Source: Mucilaginibacter xinganensis
Lineage (GTDB): Bacteria; Bacteroidota; Bacteroidia; Sphingobacteriales; Sphingobacteriaceae
Direction of reading: 5' to 3'
DNA: 64,000 nucleotides
Assembly (NCBI RefSeq): GCF_002257585.1
Contig: NZ_CP022743.1
Location: 1,736,001-1,800,000 of the forward strand
Shown: piece after piece, positions 1 to 9,951 of the stretch
How positions within the stretch are numbered: position 1 is the stretch's first letter
Layout of the letters: every line of letters starts with the position of its first letter
The notes under the pieces: generated by a model
What the model saw: the letters and a program-made list of their open reading frames with translations, nothing else
What the model was told of the DNA's origin: nothing
Databases searched by the model: none
Translations under genes and position numbers: made by a program

Positions 1-966
1 CTTTTAAAAGGTAAAAAGCACCTGGTTAATTGCCTGGTTTATGAAGACACCGCAGAACCATCAGTGTTTTTAGATGAGCTGATGGATGATGAACCCATCA
101 TTAACAAGGCAGAAAGCCTGAATCAAATCCCTGCCGATGCCTACAATGCGCTGGTTAGTTCAAAAAAAGTGTTGCTGGTTGTTGAGGATAACCACCAGGT
201 ACGGCAATATGTAACGCAGATATTTAAAGAGGAGTATGAGGTATTTGAGGCTGATAATATCCGCGACGGATATGATATGATCTGCAAGCTGATGCCAAAT
301 CTGGTTATTAGTGATGTAATGATGAATGGCTTAAGCGGGATTGACCTGTGCAGCCAGGTAAAACAGGACGCGTCATTAAATCATATTCCGTTTATTTTAT
401 TAACAGCCAACACGCTGCCCGAAATTAAACTGAAGGGGCTGGAATGCGGCGCTGACGATTATATAACCAAACCGTTTGAAAAGGAAGTGCTGGTAGCCAG
501 GGTTAACGGATTGATAAAGAGTCATGAAAACCTCCATAAATATTTTTATAATGCAATAACGCTAAAATCAAACAACCTGAAGATTTCGGCGGAATACAAA
601 GAGTTTCTGGACAAATGTATGGCGATTGTTGAGCGCCATTTGGAAGATGAGCAGTTTAGTATTAAAAACTTGTCTGATGAGATAGGAATGAGCCATTCCA
701 ATCTTTATAAAAAAATCAAGGCAATCTCCGGCGGATCGGCAAATGAGTTTATCAGGTACATAAGGCTTCGTAAGGCTGCCGAAATGATGTTGAATACTGA
801 TTGTACCGTAGCCGAGGCTGCCTACAAGGTAGGTATCAACGATGCCAAATATTTCCGCGAGCAATTCAGTAAACTGTTTGGCATTAATCCTTCGGAATAC
901 ATAAAAAAATACCGGGAACAGTTTAACCAGATAAGTAAACACTTTGTTACAAAACCCCGCCGGTAA
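1..966 (+). CDS. Hybrid two-component regulator, C-terminal part (receiver plus AraC-type HTH), 5' truncated by the window
   Basis: The reading frame is open from base 1, so this is the end of a longer gene; the GTG at 64 is internal. Numbered from base 1, a CheY-like receiver spans about residues 55-175, with the acidic pair of VVEDN (Glu62, Asp63), the phospho-acceptor Asp105 in VISDVMM, Thr135 in LLTA and Lys157 in TKPFE. An AraC-type double helix-turn-helix follows at about 220-310, with the typical IRLRKAAEMML and GINDAKYFREQFSKLFGINP stretches. In Bacteroidota this order is the C-terminal half of hybrid two-component systems, whose N-terminal periplasmic sensor and histidine kinase would lie upstream. 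It sits directly before a susC/susD pair on the same strand, so it probably senses a glycan fragment and activates that cassette. A stand-alone receiver/AraC protein is less likely, because the frame stays open upstream. Confidence 0.88.
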   Translation, partial: LLKGKKHLVNCLVYEDTAEPSVFLDELMDDEPIINKAESLNQIPADAYNALVSSKKVLLVVEDNHQVRQYVTQIFKEEYEVFEADNIRDGYDMICKLMPNLVISDVMMNGLSGIDLCSQVKQDASLNHIPFILLTANTLPEIKLKGLECGADDYITKPFEKEVLVARVNGLIKSHENLHKYFYNAITLKSNNLKISAEYKEFLDKCMAIVERHLEDEQFSIKNLSDEIGMSHSNLYKKIKAISGGSANEFIRYIRLRKAAEMMLNTDCTVAEAAYKVGINDAKYFREQFSKLFGINPSEYIKKYREQFNQISKHFVTKPRR

Positions 967-1372
967 AACGAAGTTTCTTGATTATTCTATCCGAAAAGTT
1001 GCTAAAACGGCCTTTATTATGAAATAGACCCCCTATAATTACGATTTTGCCCCCCATCAAAATACGCTATTATAACCAGATTAGCATCACCAATAATACC
1101 TGTACTATTTACACTAATTAATTATTATAAGCAGTTGCCTCATCGTTTTGCCGGCGGGGGGGATGAAATGTTTATCGACATAATAATAAATGTAATTTGT
1201 ACGGTTATAAACGAAAGCAATTATAAACCAATAAATAACCAACCAATTACTCACCTAAAAATTAAAACTATGGAAAAGAAACGCTACCCGTAATCATAAA
1301 AAGTGATTGTACTGCAATAAAGTAATTGCATTGAATTAGAACCTATTAATTGTCCTATCAAACAAATCAACT
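967..1372 (+). other. Intergenic leader region of susC 1
   Basis: This 406-base AT-rich gap lies between the regulator and susC 1. It holds a palindrome-like element at 1100-1115 (listed separately) and a near-match to the Bacteroidota -7 box around 1190 (TGTAATTTGTA, one base short of TAnnTTTG). It also holds an 8-codon open frame at 1270-1293 (MEKKRYP, stop), 79 bases before the susC start. No longer gene or RNA is recognisable. Confidence 0.5.
1100..1115. promoter_or_regulatory. Candidate operator upstream of susC 1 (weaker copy of the GTGTA-N5-TACAC element)
   Basis: The sequence CTGTA-CTATT-TACAC-T has the same 5-5-5 layout as the two stronger sites at 39993-40010 and 42907-42924. Four of five left-arm bases and all five right-arm bases match. 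It lies 258 bases before the susC 1 ATG, which is far for a promoter operator unless the leader is long. The call rests on similarity to the other two sites only. Confidence 0.3.
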
Positions 1373-4300
1373 ATGCAACATTTTTTATCTAAAAAGGTGC
1401 TCAGCTTATCAAAAATCTCAATGATAAGGTTGGGTCATATCTTAATGTTCTTATTGCTTACCGGCTTTGCAAATGCAAAAGCAGGTAAAAGCATTTTGTT
1501 AACCACGGAGGGAAATACTTCGGGCCTTAACAAAATGAATGCAGCCTCAATAACCGTAAAAGGAAAGGTTGTTGATAAAGTAACAGGCGAAACCCTGATC
1601 GGGGTATCTGTTAAAGTTAAAAACTCAACAATGGGCACTGTAACCGATACGAACGGAAGTTTTACTCTTTCGTCGGTACCTGATGACGGCACCCTGATAG
1701 TTTCATATATTGGATATGAAACTAAAGAAGTTCCGGTAGAAGGGAAAACAGCTATAACCATAAGTTTACAGCCATCATCAAAAAATCTTGGCGAGGTTGT
1801 GGTTGTGGGCTACGGTGTACAAAAGAAAGCAACCGTTACCGGCTCTGTAGTGGCGGTTAAGGGTTCTGAATTGATAAAGTCGCCGGCAACTAACCTGTCC
1901 AATTCAATAGCCGGTCGTATGGCGGGTGTTGTGGCCACTAACGCAGGTGGTGAACCAGGTTATGACGGCTCAACCATCCGGATCCGTGGTACCAATACGT
2001 TGGGCAATAACGATCCGCTTGTGGTAATTGACGGGGTTCCGTCACCTTCCGGTCAAAACAATATCGACCGTGTAAACCCCGCCGATGTTGAAAGTATCTC
2101 CATCTTGAAAGATGCATCGGCAGCTATTTATGGCGCCAGGGCAGCTAATGGTGTAATCCTGATTACCACAAAGCACGGTAAAACAGGCAAACCTGAGATC
2201 TCTTATACTTATAACCACGGTTGGGCGCAGCCAACTTCTCTTCCTAAAATGGCTAATTCAACCGAGTACGCCACTTTGAATAATGAGATTGACTTATATA
2301 ACCTGCCATCGCAATACTGGAGTGCTGCTTCTGCTGCGTTTAAAGCAACAGGAAGCTTTACCAGGCCTGATAATGGGGCTACTTCTACCGCTTCATTTCA
2401 GCCTTCCGACTTTAAGAAATTTGCTGATGGATCTGACCCATGGGGGCATCCTAACACCGATTGGTTTAAAGCCACTTTAAAAACATGGTCGCCCCAATCG
2501 CGTCAAAATGTGCAATTATCAGGAGGTACCGAAAATGTAAAATATTTAACCTCCATTGGCTATGAAAACCAGGATGGCGACTACAAAAATTCGGCTACCG
2601 GCTACAAGCAATATGATATTCGCATGAATCTTGATGCCAAAATTAATAAATATGTAACCAGTACGTTTAGCGTATCAGGCCGTCAGGAAAACCGCGCCTT
2701 CCCTAACGGCGGCGGTGCCAGTGATATCTTCAGGATGCTGATGCGAGGTTACCCGAACAAACCTGCCTTCTGGCCAAATGGATTGCCGGGACCCGATATT
2801 GAAAATGGCCAGCAACCGGTGATCATTACCACCGACCAAACCGGTTACAGCAAGGATACACGCTACTATCTTCAGACTAATGGAAAAATTGAGATCACCG
2901 TACCGGGTATAGAAGGATTGAAATTTACCGGCAATGTGGCCCTGGATAAATATATGCAGCAGACAAAGAGCTGGCAAAAGCCATGGTATGTGTACAGCTG
3001 GGACAATATAACTTACCAGGCCGATGGTAAAACCCCGCTGCTTACAAAAGTAGCCCGTGGCCCGGCCCAGGCAAAGCTTGGCCAGGGCTCTGATGATGAG
3101 CAAAGCAGTATGCTGGAAGGTATAGCCAGCTATATCCATAGTTTTGGTAGCCACAACATTTCAGTGCTTGCAGGTATAACCAAAGAGAAATCAAATGCCA
3201 GTTACTTTAACGCAAGCCGTCAATATTATCCTTCTGTAGCTATCGATCAACTATCGGCTGGCGGTAATGCAGGGATACTTGATGGTGGCGGCGCCTGGGA
3301 AAGGGCTCGCTTAAATTACTTCGGCAGGGTTAATTATAACTATAAAGAGAAATACCTGCTTGAGTTTTTATGGCGTGTTGACGGTTCTTATATGTTCCCG
3401 CAAACGCATCGTTTTGGTTTCTTCCCCGGTGTATCTGCCGGATGGGTAATTTCTGAAGAAAAGTTCTTCAAAGGCAACGTAACGTTTATTCAAAATTTAA
3501 AGCTGCGTGGTTCATGGGGACAATTGGGTAATGACGCCATTGTTTATCCAGGCACCAACACGCCGGCTGAATATCAATATCTTTCCTTATATAATATTGG
3601 TTCGTACATAATTGGCGGCGTGCCGGTTCAATCATTAGCCGAAAACGTAGCACAGAACCCGAACATTACCTGGGAAGTGGCCAATAATAGCGACGTAGCT
3701 TTAGAAGGAACAACGCTGAATGGACATTTAGATTTTGTGCTGGAAGCGTTTTTAAATAAACGTACCAATATATTATGGCGGCCCACCGCATCTGTTCCTG
3801 CCACTGCTATACCAAGTAACCAACTGCCACCTGTAAATTACGGAAAGGTAACCAATAAAGGATGGGAGTTTTCATTTACCTACCACAACAGTGTTGGCCA
3901 GGTACGCTATAGCATTGGCGCTAATGGCGGATACACCAAGAACAGGATTGATAAATGGGATGAAGCGCCTGGAGCGCCGGCATGGCAACTATCTACCGGG
4001 CACCCGATTGGAGCTAGTCTGTATTATATATACACAGGTATATTTGCTACCCAGGCCCAAATTGATGCCAATAAAGTTGACTACAGCGGCGTTGGCGCCA
4101 GTGTACTTCGCCCGGGCGACATGATGTATAAAGACGTAAACGGTGATGGTAAAATTAACGGCGATGACCAGGTTAGGAACGATAAAAGCGCCGTGCCCAC
4201 TTTTCAGGGTGGTTTAAATTTTGGGGTGCAGTATAAAAACTTCGATTTAACTGTTTTGCTCCAGGGTGCAACGGGTGCGCAGCTTTATTTTCAAACAGAG

Positions 4301-4657
4301 TCGGGAACTATAGGTAACTTTACACAGTACAGTTACGATCACCGCTGGACTGTTGATAACCCAAGCACAGTTTACCCTCGTACTGTTGACCGGAATAATC
4401 AATATTTCTCAAATGGAAACACCTATTGGTTGCTTAATATGAATTATATAAGGCTTAAAAACGTTGAGTTGGGATACACCCTGCCATCTACAATTGGTAA
4501 AAAAATAGGGATGAGCAATTTACGCTTCTATGCAAACGGGCTTAACCTCGCTACAGTAGCAAAGCAGCATATATATGATCCCGAATCAACCAGTTCAGAC
4601 GGGCACTACTATCCGCAACAAAGAATAGTTAATTTGGGAGCAAGTGTAAAATTTTAA
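1373..4657 (+). CDS. SusC/RagA-type TonB-dependent outer-membrane transporter (cassette 1)
   Basis: This 1094-aa protein is the outer-membrane channel of a SusCD pair, importing an oligomeric nutrient with energy from TonB. A signal peptide covers about residues 1-36 (hydrophobic HILMFLLLTGFANA). A carboxypeptidase-regulatory-like beta-sandwich follows at about 58-135 (VKGKVVDKVTGETLIGVSV), then the VVVVGYG linker typical of SusC. The plug domain (IRIRGTNTLG, DPLVVIDGVP, SILKDASAAIYGARAANGVILITTK) precedes a C-terminal beta-barrel ending in an aromatic strand (VNLGASVKF). The length is normal for the family. The susD gene starts about 10 bases after its stop, so the two are co-transcribed. 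The substrate cannot be read from sequence; the downstream GH2 enzymes and esterase hint at a plant or microbial polysaccharide, but their link to this transporter is inferred. Confidence 0.95.
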   Translation: MQHFLSKKVLSLSKISMIRLGHILMFLLLTGFANAKAGKSILLTTEGNTSGLNKMNAASITVKGKVVDKVTGETLIGVSVKVKNSTMGTVTDTNGSFTLSSVPDDGTLIVSYIGYETKEVPVEGKTAITISLQPSSKNLGEVVVVGYGVQKKATVTGSVVAVKGSELIKSPATNLSNSIAGRMAGVVATNAGGEPGYDGSTIRIRGTNTLGNNDPLVVIDGVPSPSGQNNIDRVNPADVESISILKDASAAIYGARAANGVILITTKHGKTGKPEISYTYNHGWAQPTSLPKMANSTEYATLNNEIDLYNLPSQYWSAASAAFKATGSFTRPDNGATSTASFQPSDFKKFADGSDPWGHPNTDWFKATLKTWSPQSRQNVQLSGGTENVKYLTSIGYENQDGDYKNSATGYKQYDIRMNLDAKINKYVTSTFSVSGRQENRAFPNGGGASDIFRMLMRGYPNKPAFWPNGLPGPDIENGQQPVIITTDQTGYSKDTRYYLQTNGKIEITVPGIEGLKFTGNVALDKYMQQTKSWQKPWYVYSWDNITYQADGKTPLLTKVARGPAQAKLGQGSDDEQSSMLEGIASYIHSFGSHNISVLAGITKEKSNASYFNASRQYYPSVAIDQLSAGGNAGILDGGGAWERARLNYFGRVNYNYKEKYLLEFLWRVDGSYMFPQTHRFGFFPGVSAGWVISEEKFFKGNVTFIQNLKLRGSWGQLGNDAIVYPGTNTPAEYQYLSLYNIGSYIIGGVPVQSLAENVAQNPNITWEVANNSDVALEGTTLNGHLDFVLEAFLNKRTNILWRPTASVPATAIPSNQLPPVNYGKVTNKGWEFSFTYHNSVGQVRYSIGANGGYTKNRIDKWDEAPGAPAWQLSTGHPIGASLYYIYTGIFATQAQIDANKVDYSGVGASVLRPGDMMYKDVNGDGKINGDDQVRNDKSAVPTFQGGLNFGVQYKNFDLTVLLQGATGAQLYFQTESGTIGNFTQYSYDHRWTVDNPSTVYPRTVDRNNQYFSNGNTYWLLNMNYIRLKNVELGYTLPSTIGKKIGMSNLRFYANGLNLATVAKQHIYDPESTSSDGHYYPQQRIVNLGASVKF

Positions 4658-4667
4658 TTTGAACGAT

Positions 4668-6515
4668 ATGAAAACATTTATAAGAAATATCTCAATAATA
4701 ACAATTGTATCGGGAGCGCTGCTTACTTCATGTAAGAAGGATTTTCTGAATACAACGCCATTGAACCAGCCGACGGCAGCGCTTACCTGGTCAGATCCTA
4801 ATCTTTCTGAGAGTTATGTAACCGAGCTGTACAACGGCTTGGCTTCCGGTGTGATGGCTCAGGAAAATCAGGATGTCCGGACGGATAATGCACTTTATAA
4901 TTTTGGAAAACAGCCGATAATGGAGGGAAATATAACCCCGGTTAATACTGGCGATATTTATGACCCATACGAATGGAATCACGTTTACGCACGGATACGG
5001 TCTGCTAATATTGCTTTAGAGCAATTGGCTAAGAGTCCAATTGATAAAACATTGGTGGACAGACTAACGGGGGAAGCCTTGTTTATGCGTGCGTACTTTT
5101 ACAATAACCTGTTGCGTTATTACGGTGGCGTTCCGCTCGTAAAATCGTCTTATACACTTAACTCAACTGATCTTACGATTGCAAGAAGCAGTTACTCAGA
5201 TTGTGTTGATTTTATAACAGGCGACCTGGATAAAGCAAGCGCGCTGCTGAAAGGTAAATCGTTAGCACAAGGACGCGCTACAAGTGACGCCTGTTTGGCT
5301 CTAAAGGCCCGAGTGTTATTATATGCCGCCAGCGATTTGCACGACATTCCAACTGCAAAAGGTAAATCAAGTCTTATATCTCAATTTGCTCATCCGGAGT
5401 TGTTGGGTTATGTAGATGGTGACCGCACCGCCCGTTGGCAAAAGGCTCAGGATGCAGCAAAAGCAGCACTGGCTTTACCTTATGGTTATAAGCTTACCTT
5501 ATCAGCTCCCGTATCTGCCGCGGATGGGTTTACAAACTATCAAAACTCTTATCTGTCAAGAAATGGTGGCGAAGCCGAATCTATATTCAGTCACTATTTG
5601 AATGCCGACAGATACGATGATGCGCAGTTCTATTCGCGCAACAATGGTACTAACGGGTACCACAGCTGGACATCGAGCGAACCCACCCAGGATTTGGTGG
5701 ATGATTATGAGATGATGGACGGCAGCAAATTCGACTGGAAAAATTCGGCAGAAGCAGCAGCACCTTATCAAAACAGGGACCCACGCTTTTATGCCTCTAT
5801 TCTGTATGACGGCGCCCCCTGGAAACCGCGTACACCTGATGGGGCCGGTATTGACCCTTACGGCGAGATTCAGTTTGGCACCTATCAAATTGGCAGTGCA
5901 GGCAGCCCGACGCCTTATTTTGGCCTGGACACCAGGAACGGACCGCTGGAAAACTGGAACGGAACCCGTACCGGTTATGCCATCAGGAAGTTTATGGACC
6001 CAGACCCGGCTATTGTTGACAATAATATGCCTTCAATAGTGCCATCGCCTTTGCTAAGGTACACCGAGGTTGTGTTTAATTATGTGGAAACATGCCTGGC
6101 CTTAGGTCAGGAAAGCGAGGCCAAGGCCTGGCTCAATAAGATCCGGTTCCGTTCGGGGATGCCCGCCATTACCGATGCCGGCGATGCTCTGGTACAACGT
6201 TACCGGAACGAACGTAATTTGGAATTATTGTTTGAAGAACAACGGTTTTATGACACCCGCCGCTGGATGATTGCGCCGCAAACACTTGGAAATAAAGTAA
6301 GAATAATGAAGATTACCGGTGCGTTAAAGGCTGGAAAAACAGTGAACACCTACAGGTATAGTACTGATAATTATAGCTATAGTTACATTGTTCAGGAAAT
6401 TGATCCCGGAGTTGAAAACCGTTCATGGAACGACAAAGTTTACTTCCCGCCAATTGCCAGGGATGAGATGAATAAAAACAATAAGTTAGTTCAGAACCCG
6501 GGTTATACTAATTAA
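4668..6515 (+). CDS. SusD/RagB-type surface glycan-binding lipoprotein (cassette 1)
   Basis: This 615-aa lipoprotein is the substrate-capturing lid of the SusC channel. The ATG at 4668 is preferred over an in-frame TTG at 4659 because it gives a compact lipoprotein signal peptide (MKTFIRNIS, then hydrophobic IITIVSGALL) with the lipobox LTSC and Cys22. SusD features include the N-terminal DFLNTTPLNQPT stretch, TPR-like helices (EALFMRAYFYNNLLRYYGGVPLV) and the C-terminal RNERNLELLFEEQRFYDTRRW block. That block is followed by PPIARDEMNKNNKLVQNPGY, the usual SusD ending. It follows susC by 10 bases, and an intrinsic terminator lies 31 bases after its stop. Confidence 0.95.
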   Translation: MKTFIRNISIITIVSGALLTSCKKDFLNTTPLNQPTAALTWSDPNLSESYVTELYNGLASGVMAQENQDVRTDNALYNFGKQPIMEGNITPVNTGDIYDPYEWNHVYARIRSANIALEQLAKSPIDKTLVDRLTGEALFMRAYFYNNLLRYYGGVPLVKSSYTLNSTDLTIARSSYSDCVDFITGDLDKASALLKGKSLAQGRATSDACLALKARVLLYAASDLHDIPTAKGKSSLISQFAHPELLGYVDGDRTARWQKAQDAAKAALALPYGYKLTLSAPVSAADGFTNYQNSYLSRNGGEAESIFSHYLNADRYDDAQFYSRNNGTNGYHSWTSSEPTQDLVDDYEMMDGSKFDWKNSAEAAAPYQNRDPRFYASILYDGAPWKPRTPDGAGIDPYGEIQFGTYQIGSAGSPTPYFGLDTRNGPLENWNGTRTGYAIRKFMDPDPAIVDNNMPSIVPSPLLRYTEVVFNYVETCLALGQESEAKAWLNKIRFRSGMPAITDAGDALVQRYRNERNLELLFEEQRFYDTRRWMIAPQTLGNKVRIMKITGALKAGKTVNTYRYSTDNYSYSYIVQEIDPGVENRSWNDKVYFPPIARDEMNKNNKLVQNPGYTN

Positions 6516-6545
6516 AGAGAAATAAATTCTATATATTTAAAGTGA

Positions 6546-6579
6546 AGAATGCCGGGTGTAAAGCCCCGGCATTCTTTTA
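6546..6579 (+). terminator. Intrinsic terminator between susD 1 and the ASPIC gene
   Basis: A perfect 11-bp stem, AGAATGCCGGG (6546-6556) with CCCGGCATTCT (6565-6575), encloses an 8-base loop and is followed by a short T run. The next gene starts about 30 bases on, in the same direction. The hairpin may therefore act as a partial terminator that lowers expression of the downstream genes relative to susCD. Confidence 0.8.
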
Positions 6580-6608
6580 AGTTTTAATCCAATTATTAAG
6601 CCCCAAAT

Positions 6609-9600
6609 TTGGTGAACATTTACAATAGAATATTTATTCAACTGGCTTTTGCCGGCATTATTACATTAATGGGCTGCCGCCACAAAGCGGAAAACAAAGA
6701 GGCTGACAACAGCAACGGAACCCCGTTATTTACCCTGTTAACACCCGAACAAACCCACGTTGACTTTAGTAATACCTTAACCGAAGGCTTAAATACCAAC
6801 GTGTTGATGTATGAATACTTTTACAACGGCGGCGGGGTAGCAGTTGGCGATGTAAACGGCGATGGTTTACAGGACCTGTACTTTACCGGTAACATGACGG
6901 ATAATAAACTGTTCCTTAACAAGGGACACATGCAGTTTGCCGATGTAACCGCCACAGCGGGCGTAGCAGGAAGGCCCGGCCCCTGGAAAACGGGCGTTAC
7001 CATGGTGGATGTGAACGGCGACGGTAAATTAGATATATATGTTTGTTACTCAGGCAACGTAAGGGCCGAACACCGCGAAAATCAACTGTTTATTAACCAG
7101 GGAAATGATAAGGATGGAAATCCCACCTTTACCGAAGAAGCCGGTAAATATGGTTTGGCCGATGCGGGATACAGTACACAGGCAGTATTTTTTGACTATG
7201 ACCGGGATGGCGACCTGGATATGTTTTTATTAAATCACAGCCCAGTCCAACTACCTGTTTTGGACGAGGTGAACACCGTTGCAGCCTTAAAAAAATCAAA
7301 TTCGCCAAATGGCGTACGGCTATACCGGAATGATAACGGCGTATTTAAGAATGTAACCGAGCAGGCCGGTATCAGCAGTTCGGACCTTACCTACGGGCTG
7401 GGTGCAGCAATAGCCGATATTAACGGCGATGGCCTGCCCGATATTTATATCTCCAATGATTACAGCATTCCCGATTTTATGTATATCAACAACGGGAATG
7501 GCACGTTTACCAATAAGCTGCAATCGTCATTAGGGCATACTTCCGAGTTCTCTATGGGCGATAATATCTCGGACATCAACAATGATGGTTTACCCGACAT
7601 TTTTACCCTTGACATGCTTCCGGAAGGGAACCACAGGCAAAAACTATTGTTTGCGCCTGATAATTATGAAAAATTCGACTTAACCCTGCGTACCGGGTTT
7701 TACTACCAATATATGCGCAATATGCTGCATATTAACAACGGCAATGGCACCTTTAGCGAGGTTGGCCAGTTATCGGGTATTTCAAATACTGACTGGAGCT
7801 GGTCGCCTTTATTTGCTGATTATGACAACGACGGATGGAAAGACCTTTTTGTAACCAACGGCTATACCCGCGATTTTACAAATATGGACTTTATGAAATA
7901 TATGGGCGATTATCTGAAAGACAGGAAGCTGATGCGCAAGGATATTTATAACCTGGTGCAGCAAATGCCATCATCACAGGTAAGCAGCTACTTTTTTAAA
8001 AATAACGGTGATCTTACTTTTAGTAATACCAGCACACAATGGGGCGTCACCCAATCATCAAACAGTAACGGTGCGGCTTATGCCGATCTGGACAATGACG
8101 GTGACCTTGATTTGATAGTAAACAACATTAACCAGCCTGCATTCATCTACCAAAATGAAGCGGATAAGCAATTAAATAACCATTACCTGCAACTTAAGCT
8201 GGAAGGCACTGCAAAAAATACGCAGGGCATAGGGGCAAAGGTTACCATCTACATAAAAAACAAACTGCAATACCTGGAGCAAATGCCAAGCCGGGGTTTT
8301 CAGTCGAGCGTATCGCCCATATTACATTTTGGTTTGGGCAAAGATAAGCAGGTAGATTCCTTACGCATTATATGGCAGGACGGCAGGCAGCAGGTAATAA
8401 CGCGCGTAAACGCCGATCAGCAGCTTACCCTTAGCGAAAAAAATGCAACCGGCAGCTGGAAAGCGCCTGCACCGGTTAAAACGCTTTTTGCAGAAGTAAC
8501 GTCACCGGTTAACAATAAAAAGGAAAAAAATAAAACCAACGATTTTAAACGGCAGCCGCTGATGGTGAACCCGCTGTCATTCTCGGGCCCCTGTATAATT
8601 AAGGGCGACGTTAATGGTGATGGTTTGGAAGATGTATATGTAGGGGGCGAAGACGGCAAAACAGGCAGCTTATACCTGCAGCAAAAGGGCAATGTATTTG
8701 TTCTGAAACCGCAACCTGCGTTTGAAGCTGATAAAAAGAGCGATGATGCGGACGGTGTTTTTTTTGACGCTAATGGCGACGGTAAACCTGACCTGTACGT
8801 ATGCTCAGGTGGTTACAGCGACTTTTTACCGGGTGATCCGCTGTTACAGGACCGTCTTTATTTAAATGATGGCAAGGGTAATTTTACCCGCGCTAAAAGT
8901 AACCTGCCCAAAATGCTGAGCAGTAAAAGCTGTGTAAAGGTGGCCGACATCAATGGCGATGGGTTCCCCGACCTGTTTGTTGGCGGCAGGGTTATCCCCG
9001 GCAGATATCCGGAAATGCCGCAAAGCTACATTCTGGTAAATGATGGCAAGGGGCATTTTACCGATGAAACTGTTAAATACAATGCGCAGCTGCAGCATAT
9101 AGGGATGGTGAGCGATGCCGCCTGGGTTGATATGAACGGCGATAAAAAGCCCGACCTTGTTCTGGTTGGCGAATGGATGCCGGTTACTGTTTTAATTAAT
9201 ACCAATGGTAAACTGGTAAACAGTACCACTACCTACTTTGATAAGCCCCAGAGCGGCTGGTGGAACAAGATCCTGGTTGATGACTTTAATCACGACGGGC
9301 ACCCCGATCTGATCATCGGGAACACCGGCCTGAATACACAATGCAAGGTTTCTGATCAGGAACCCGCTGAGATGTATTATAAGGATTTTGACGACAACGG
9401 ATCGGTTGACCCAATCTTCTGTTTTTATATCCAAAACAAAAGCTATCCGTACGTAACCCGCGACGAATTGTTTGACCAAATGAGCATGATGCGGTCCAGG
9501 TTTGCTGACTATAAAAGCTATTCAGATGCTTCGCTTAACGATATATTCACTACGCTTGAAATGCAGGGAGCAGGGCATTTATCGGCTAATAACCTTTTAA

Positions 9601-9947
9601 CAACTTGCTTTTTAAGCGATGCAAAGGGAAAACTGCACGCATCTGCTTTGCCGTTGCAGGTGCAGTCATCGCCGGTATATACCATAACCAAATTAGATTA
9701 TGATCATGATGGCAACCCCGACCTGCTGTTGTGTGGCAATATCAACCGTGCACGGTTGCGCATGGGCAAATCTGACGCTAATTATGGCATTTTGCTAAAA
9801 GGCGATGGTAAAGGCCATTTTCAGTACATTCCGCAAAACCAGTCGGGTTTTAAAATTTGGGGAGATGTAAGAAGCGTGGTTGAGATAAACAAAACCCTGT
9901 TATTCGGGATCAATCAGGTTGGGGTAAAAGCTTATAAAGAAAACTAA
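6609..9947 (+). CDS. FG-GAP/VCBS repeat lipoprotein with ASPIC/UnbV domain (CRTAC1-like), cassette 1
   Basis: This large predicted lipoprotein (1112 aa) has no clear enzymatic role; such proteins form beta-propellers that bind Ca2+ and ligands outside the cytoplasm. Two start codons are possible, TTG 6609 and GTG 6612. Both keep a signal peptide ending at the lipobox LMGC. About seven calcium-loop repeats (for example DVNGDGLQDLYFTGN, DINGDGLPDIYISND, DYDNDGWKDLFVTNG) precede an ASPIC/UnbV domain at about residues 530-600 (QGIGAKVTIYIKNKLQYLEQ, FGLGKDKQVDSLRIIW). A second set of about seven repeats follows (DINGDGFPDLFVGGR, DFNHDGHPDLIIGNTG), so two propellers flank the ASPIC module. The vanadium haloperoxidase-like gene follows after 4 bases. 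The same pair recurs at 48486-53398. Partnership with SusCD is inferred from the repeated neighbourhood. Confidence 0.88.
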   Translation: MVNIYNRIFIQLAFAGIITLMGCRHKAENKEADNSNGTPLFTLLTPEQTHVDFSNTLTEGLNTNVLMYEYFYNGGGVAVGDVNGDGLQDLYFTGNMTDNKLFLNKGHMQFADVTATAGVAGRPGPWKTGVTMVDVNGDGKLDIYVCYSGNVRAEHRENQLFINQGNDKDGNPTFTEEAGKYGLADAGYSTQAVFFDYDRDGDLDMFLLNHSPVQLPVLDEVNTVAALKKSNSPNGVRLYRNDNGVFKNVTEQAGISSSDLTYGLGAAIADINGDGLPDIYISNDYSIPDFMYINNGNGTFTNKLQSSLGHTSEFSMGDNISDINNDGLPDIFTLDMLPEGNHRQKLLFAPDNYEKFDLTLRTGFYYQYMRNMLHINNGNGTFSEVGQLSGISNTDWSWSPLFADYDNDGWKDLFVTNGYTRDFTNMDFMKYMGDYLKDRKLMRKDIYNLVQQMPSSQVSSYFFKNNGDLTFSNTSTQWGVTQSSNSNGAAYADLDNDGDLDLIVNNINQPAFIYQNEADKQLNNHYLQLKLEGTAKNTQGIGAKVTIYIKNKLQYLEQMPSRGFQSSVSPILHFGLGKDKQVDSLRIIWQDGRQQVITRVNADQQLTLSEKNATGSWKAPAPVKTLFAEVTSPVNNKKEKNKTNDFKRQPLMVNPLSFSGPCIIKGDVNGDGLEDVYVGGEDGKTGSLYLQQKGNVFVLKPQPAFEADKKSDDADGVFFDANGDGKPDLYVCSGGYSDFLPGDPLLQDRLYLNDGKGNFTRAKSNLPKMLSSKSCVKVADINGDGFPDLFVGGRVIPGRYPEMPQSYILVNDGKGHFTDETVKYNAQLQHIGMVSDAAWVDMNGDKKPDLVLVGEWMPVTVLINTNGKLVNSTTTYFDKPQSGWWNKILVDDFNHDGHPDLIIGNTGLNTQCKVSDQEPAEMYYKDFDDNGSVDPIFCFYIQNKSYPYVTRDELFDQMSMMRSRFADYKSYSDASLNDIFTTLEMQGAGHLSANNLLTTCFLSDAKGKLHASALPLQVQSSPVYTITKLDYDHDGNPDLLLCGNINRARLRMGKSDANYGILLKGDGKGHFQYIPQNQSGFKIWGDVRSVVEINKTLLFGINQVGVKAYKEN

Positions 9948-9951
9948 ACAA

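Noticed and set aside
6609..9947. Integrin-like adhesin or calcium-dependent enzyme
   Set aside because: FG-GAP loops are present but there is no catalytic or I-domain signature; the ASPIC domain and neighbourhood fit the CRTAC1-like group better.
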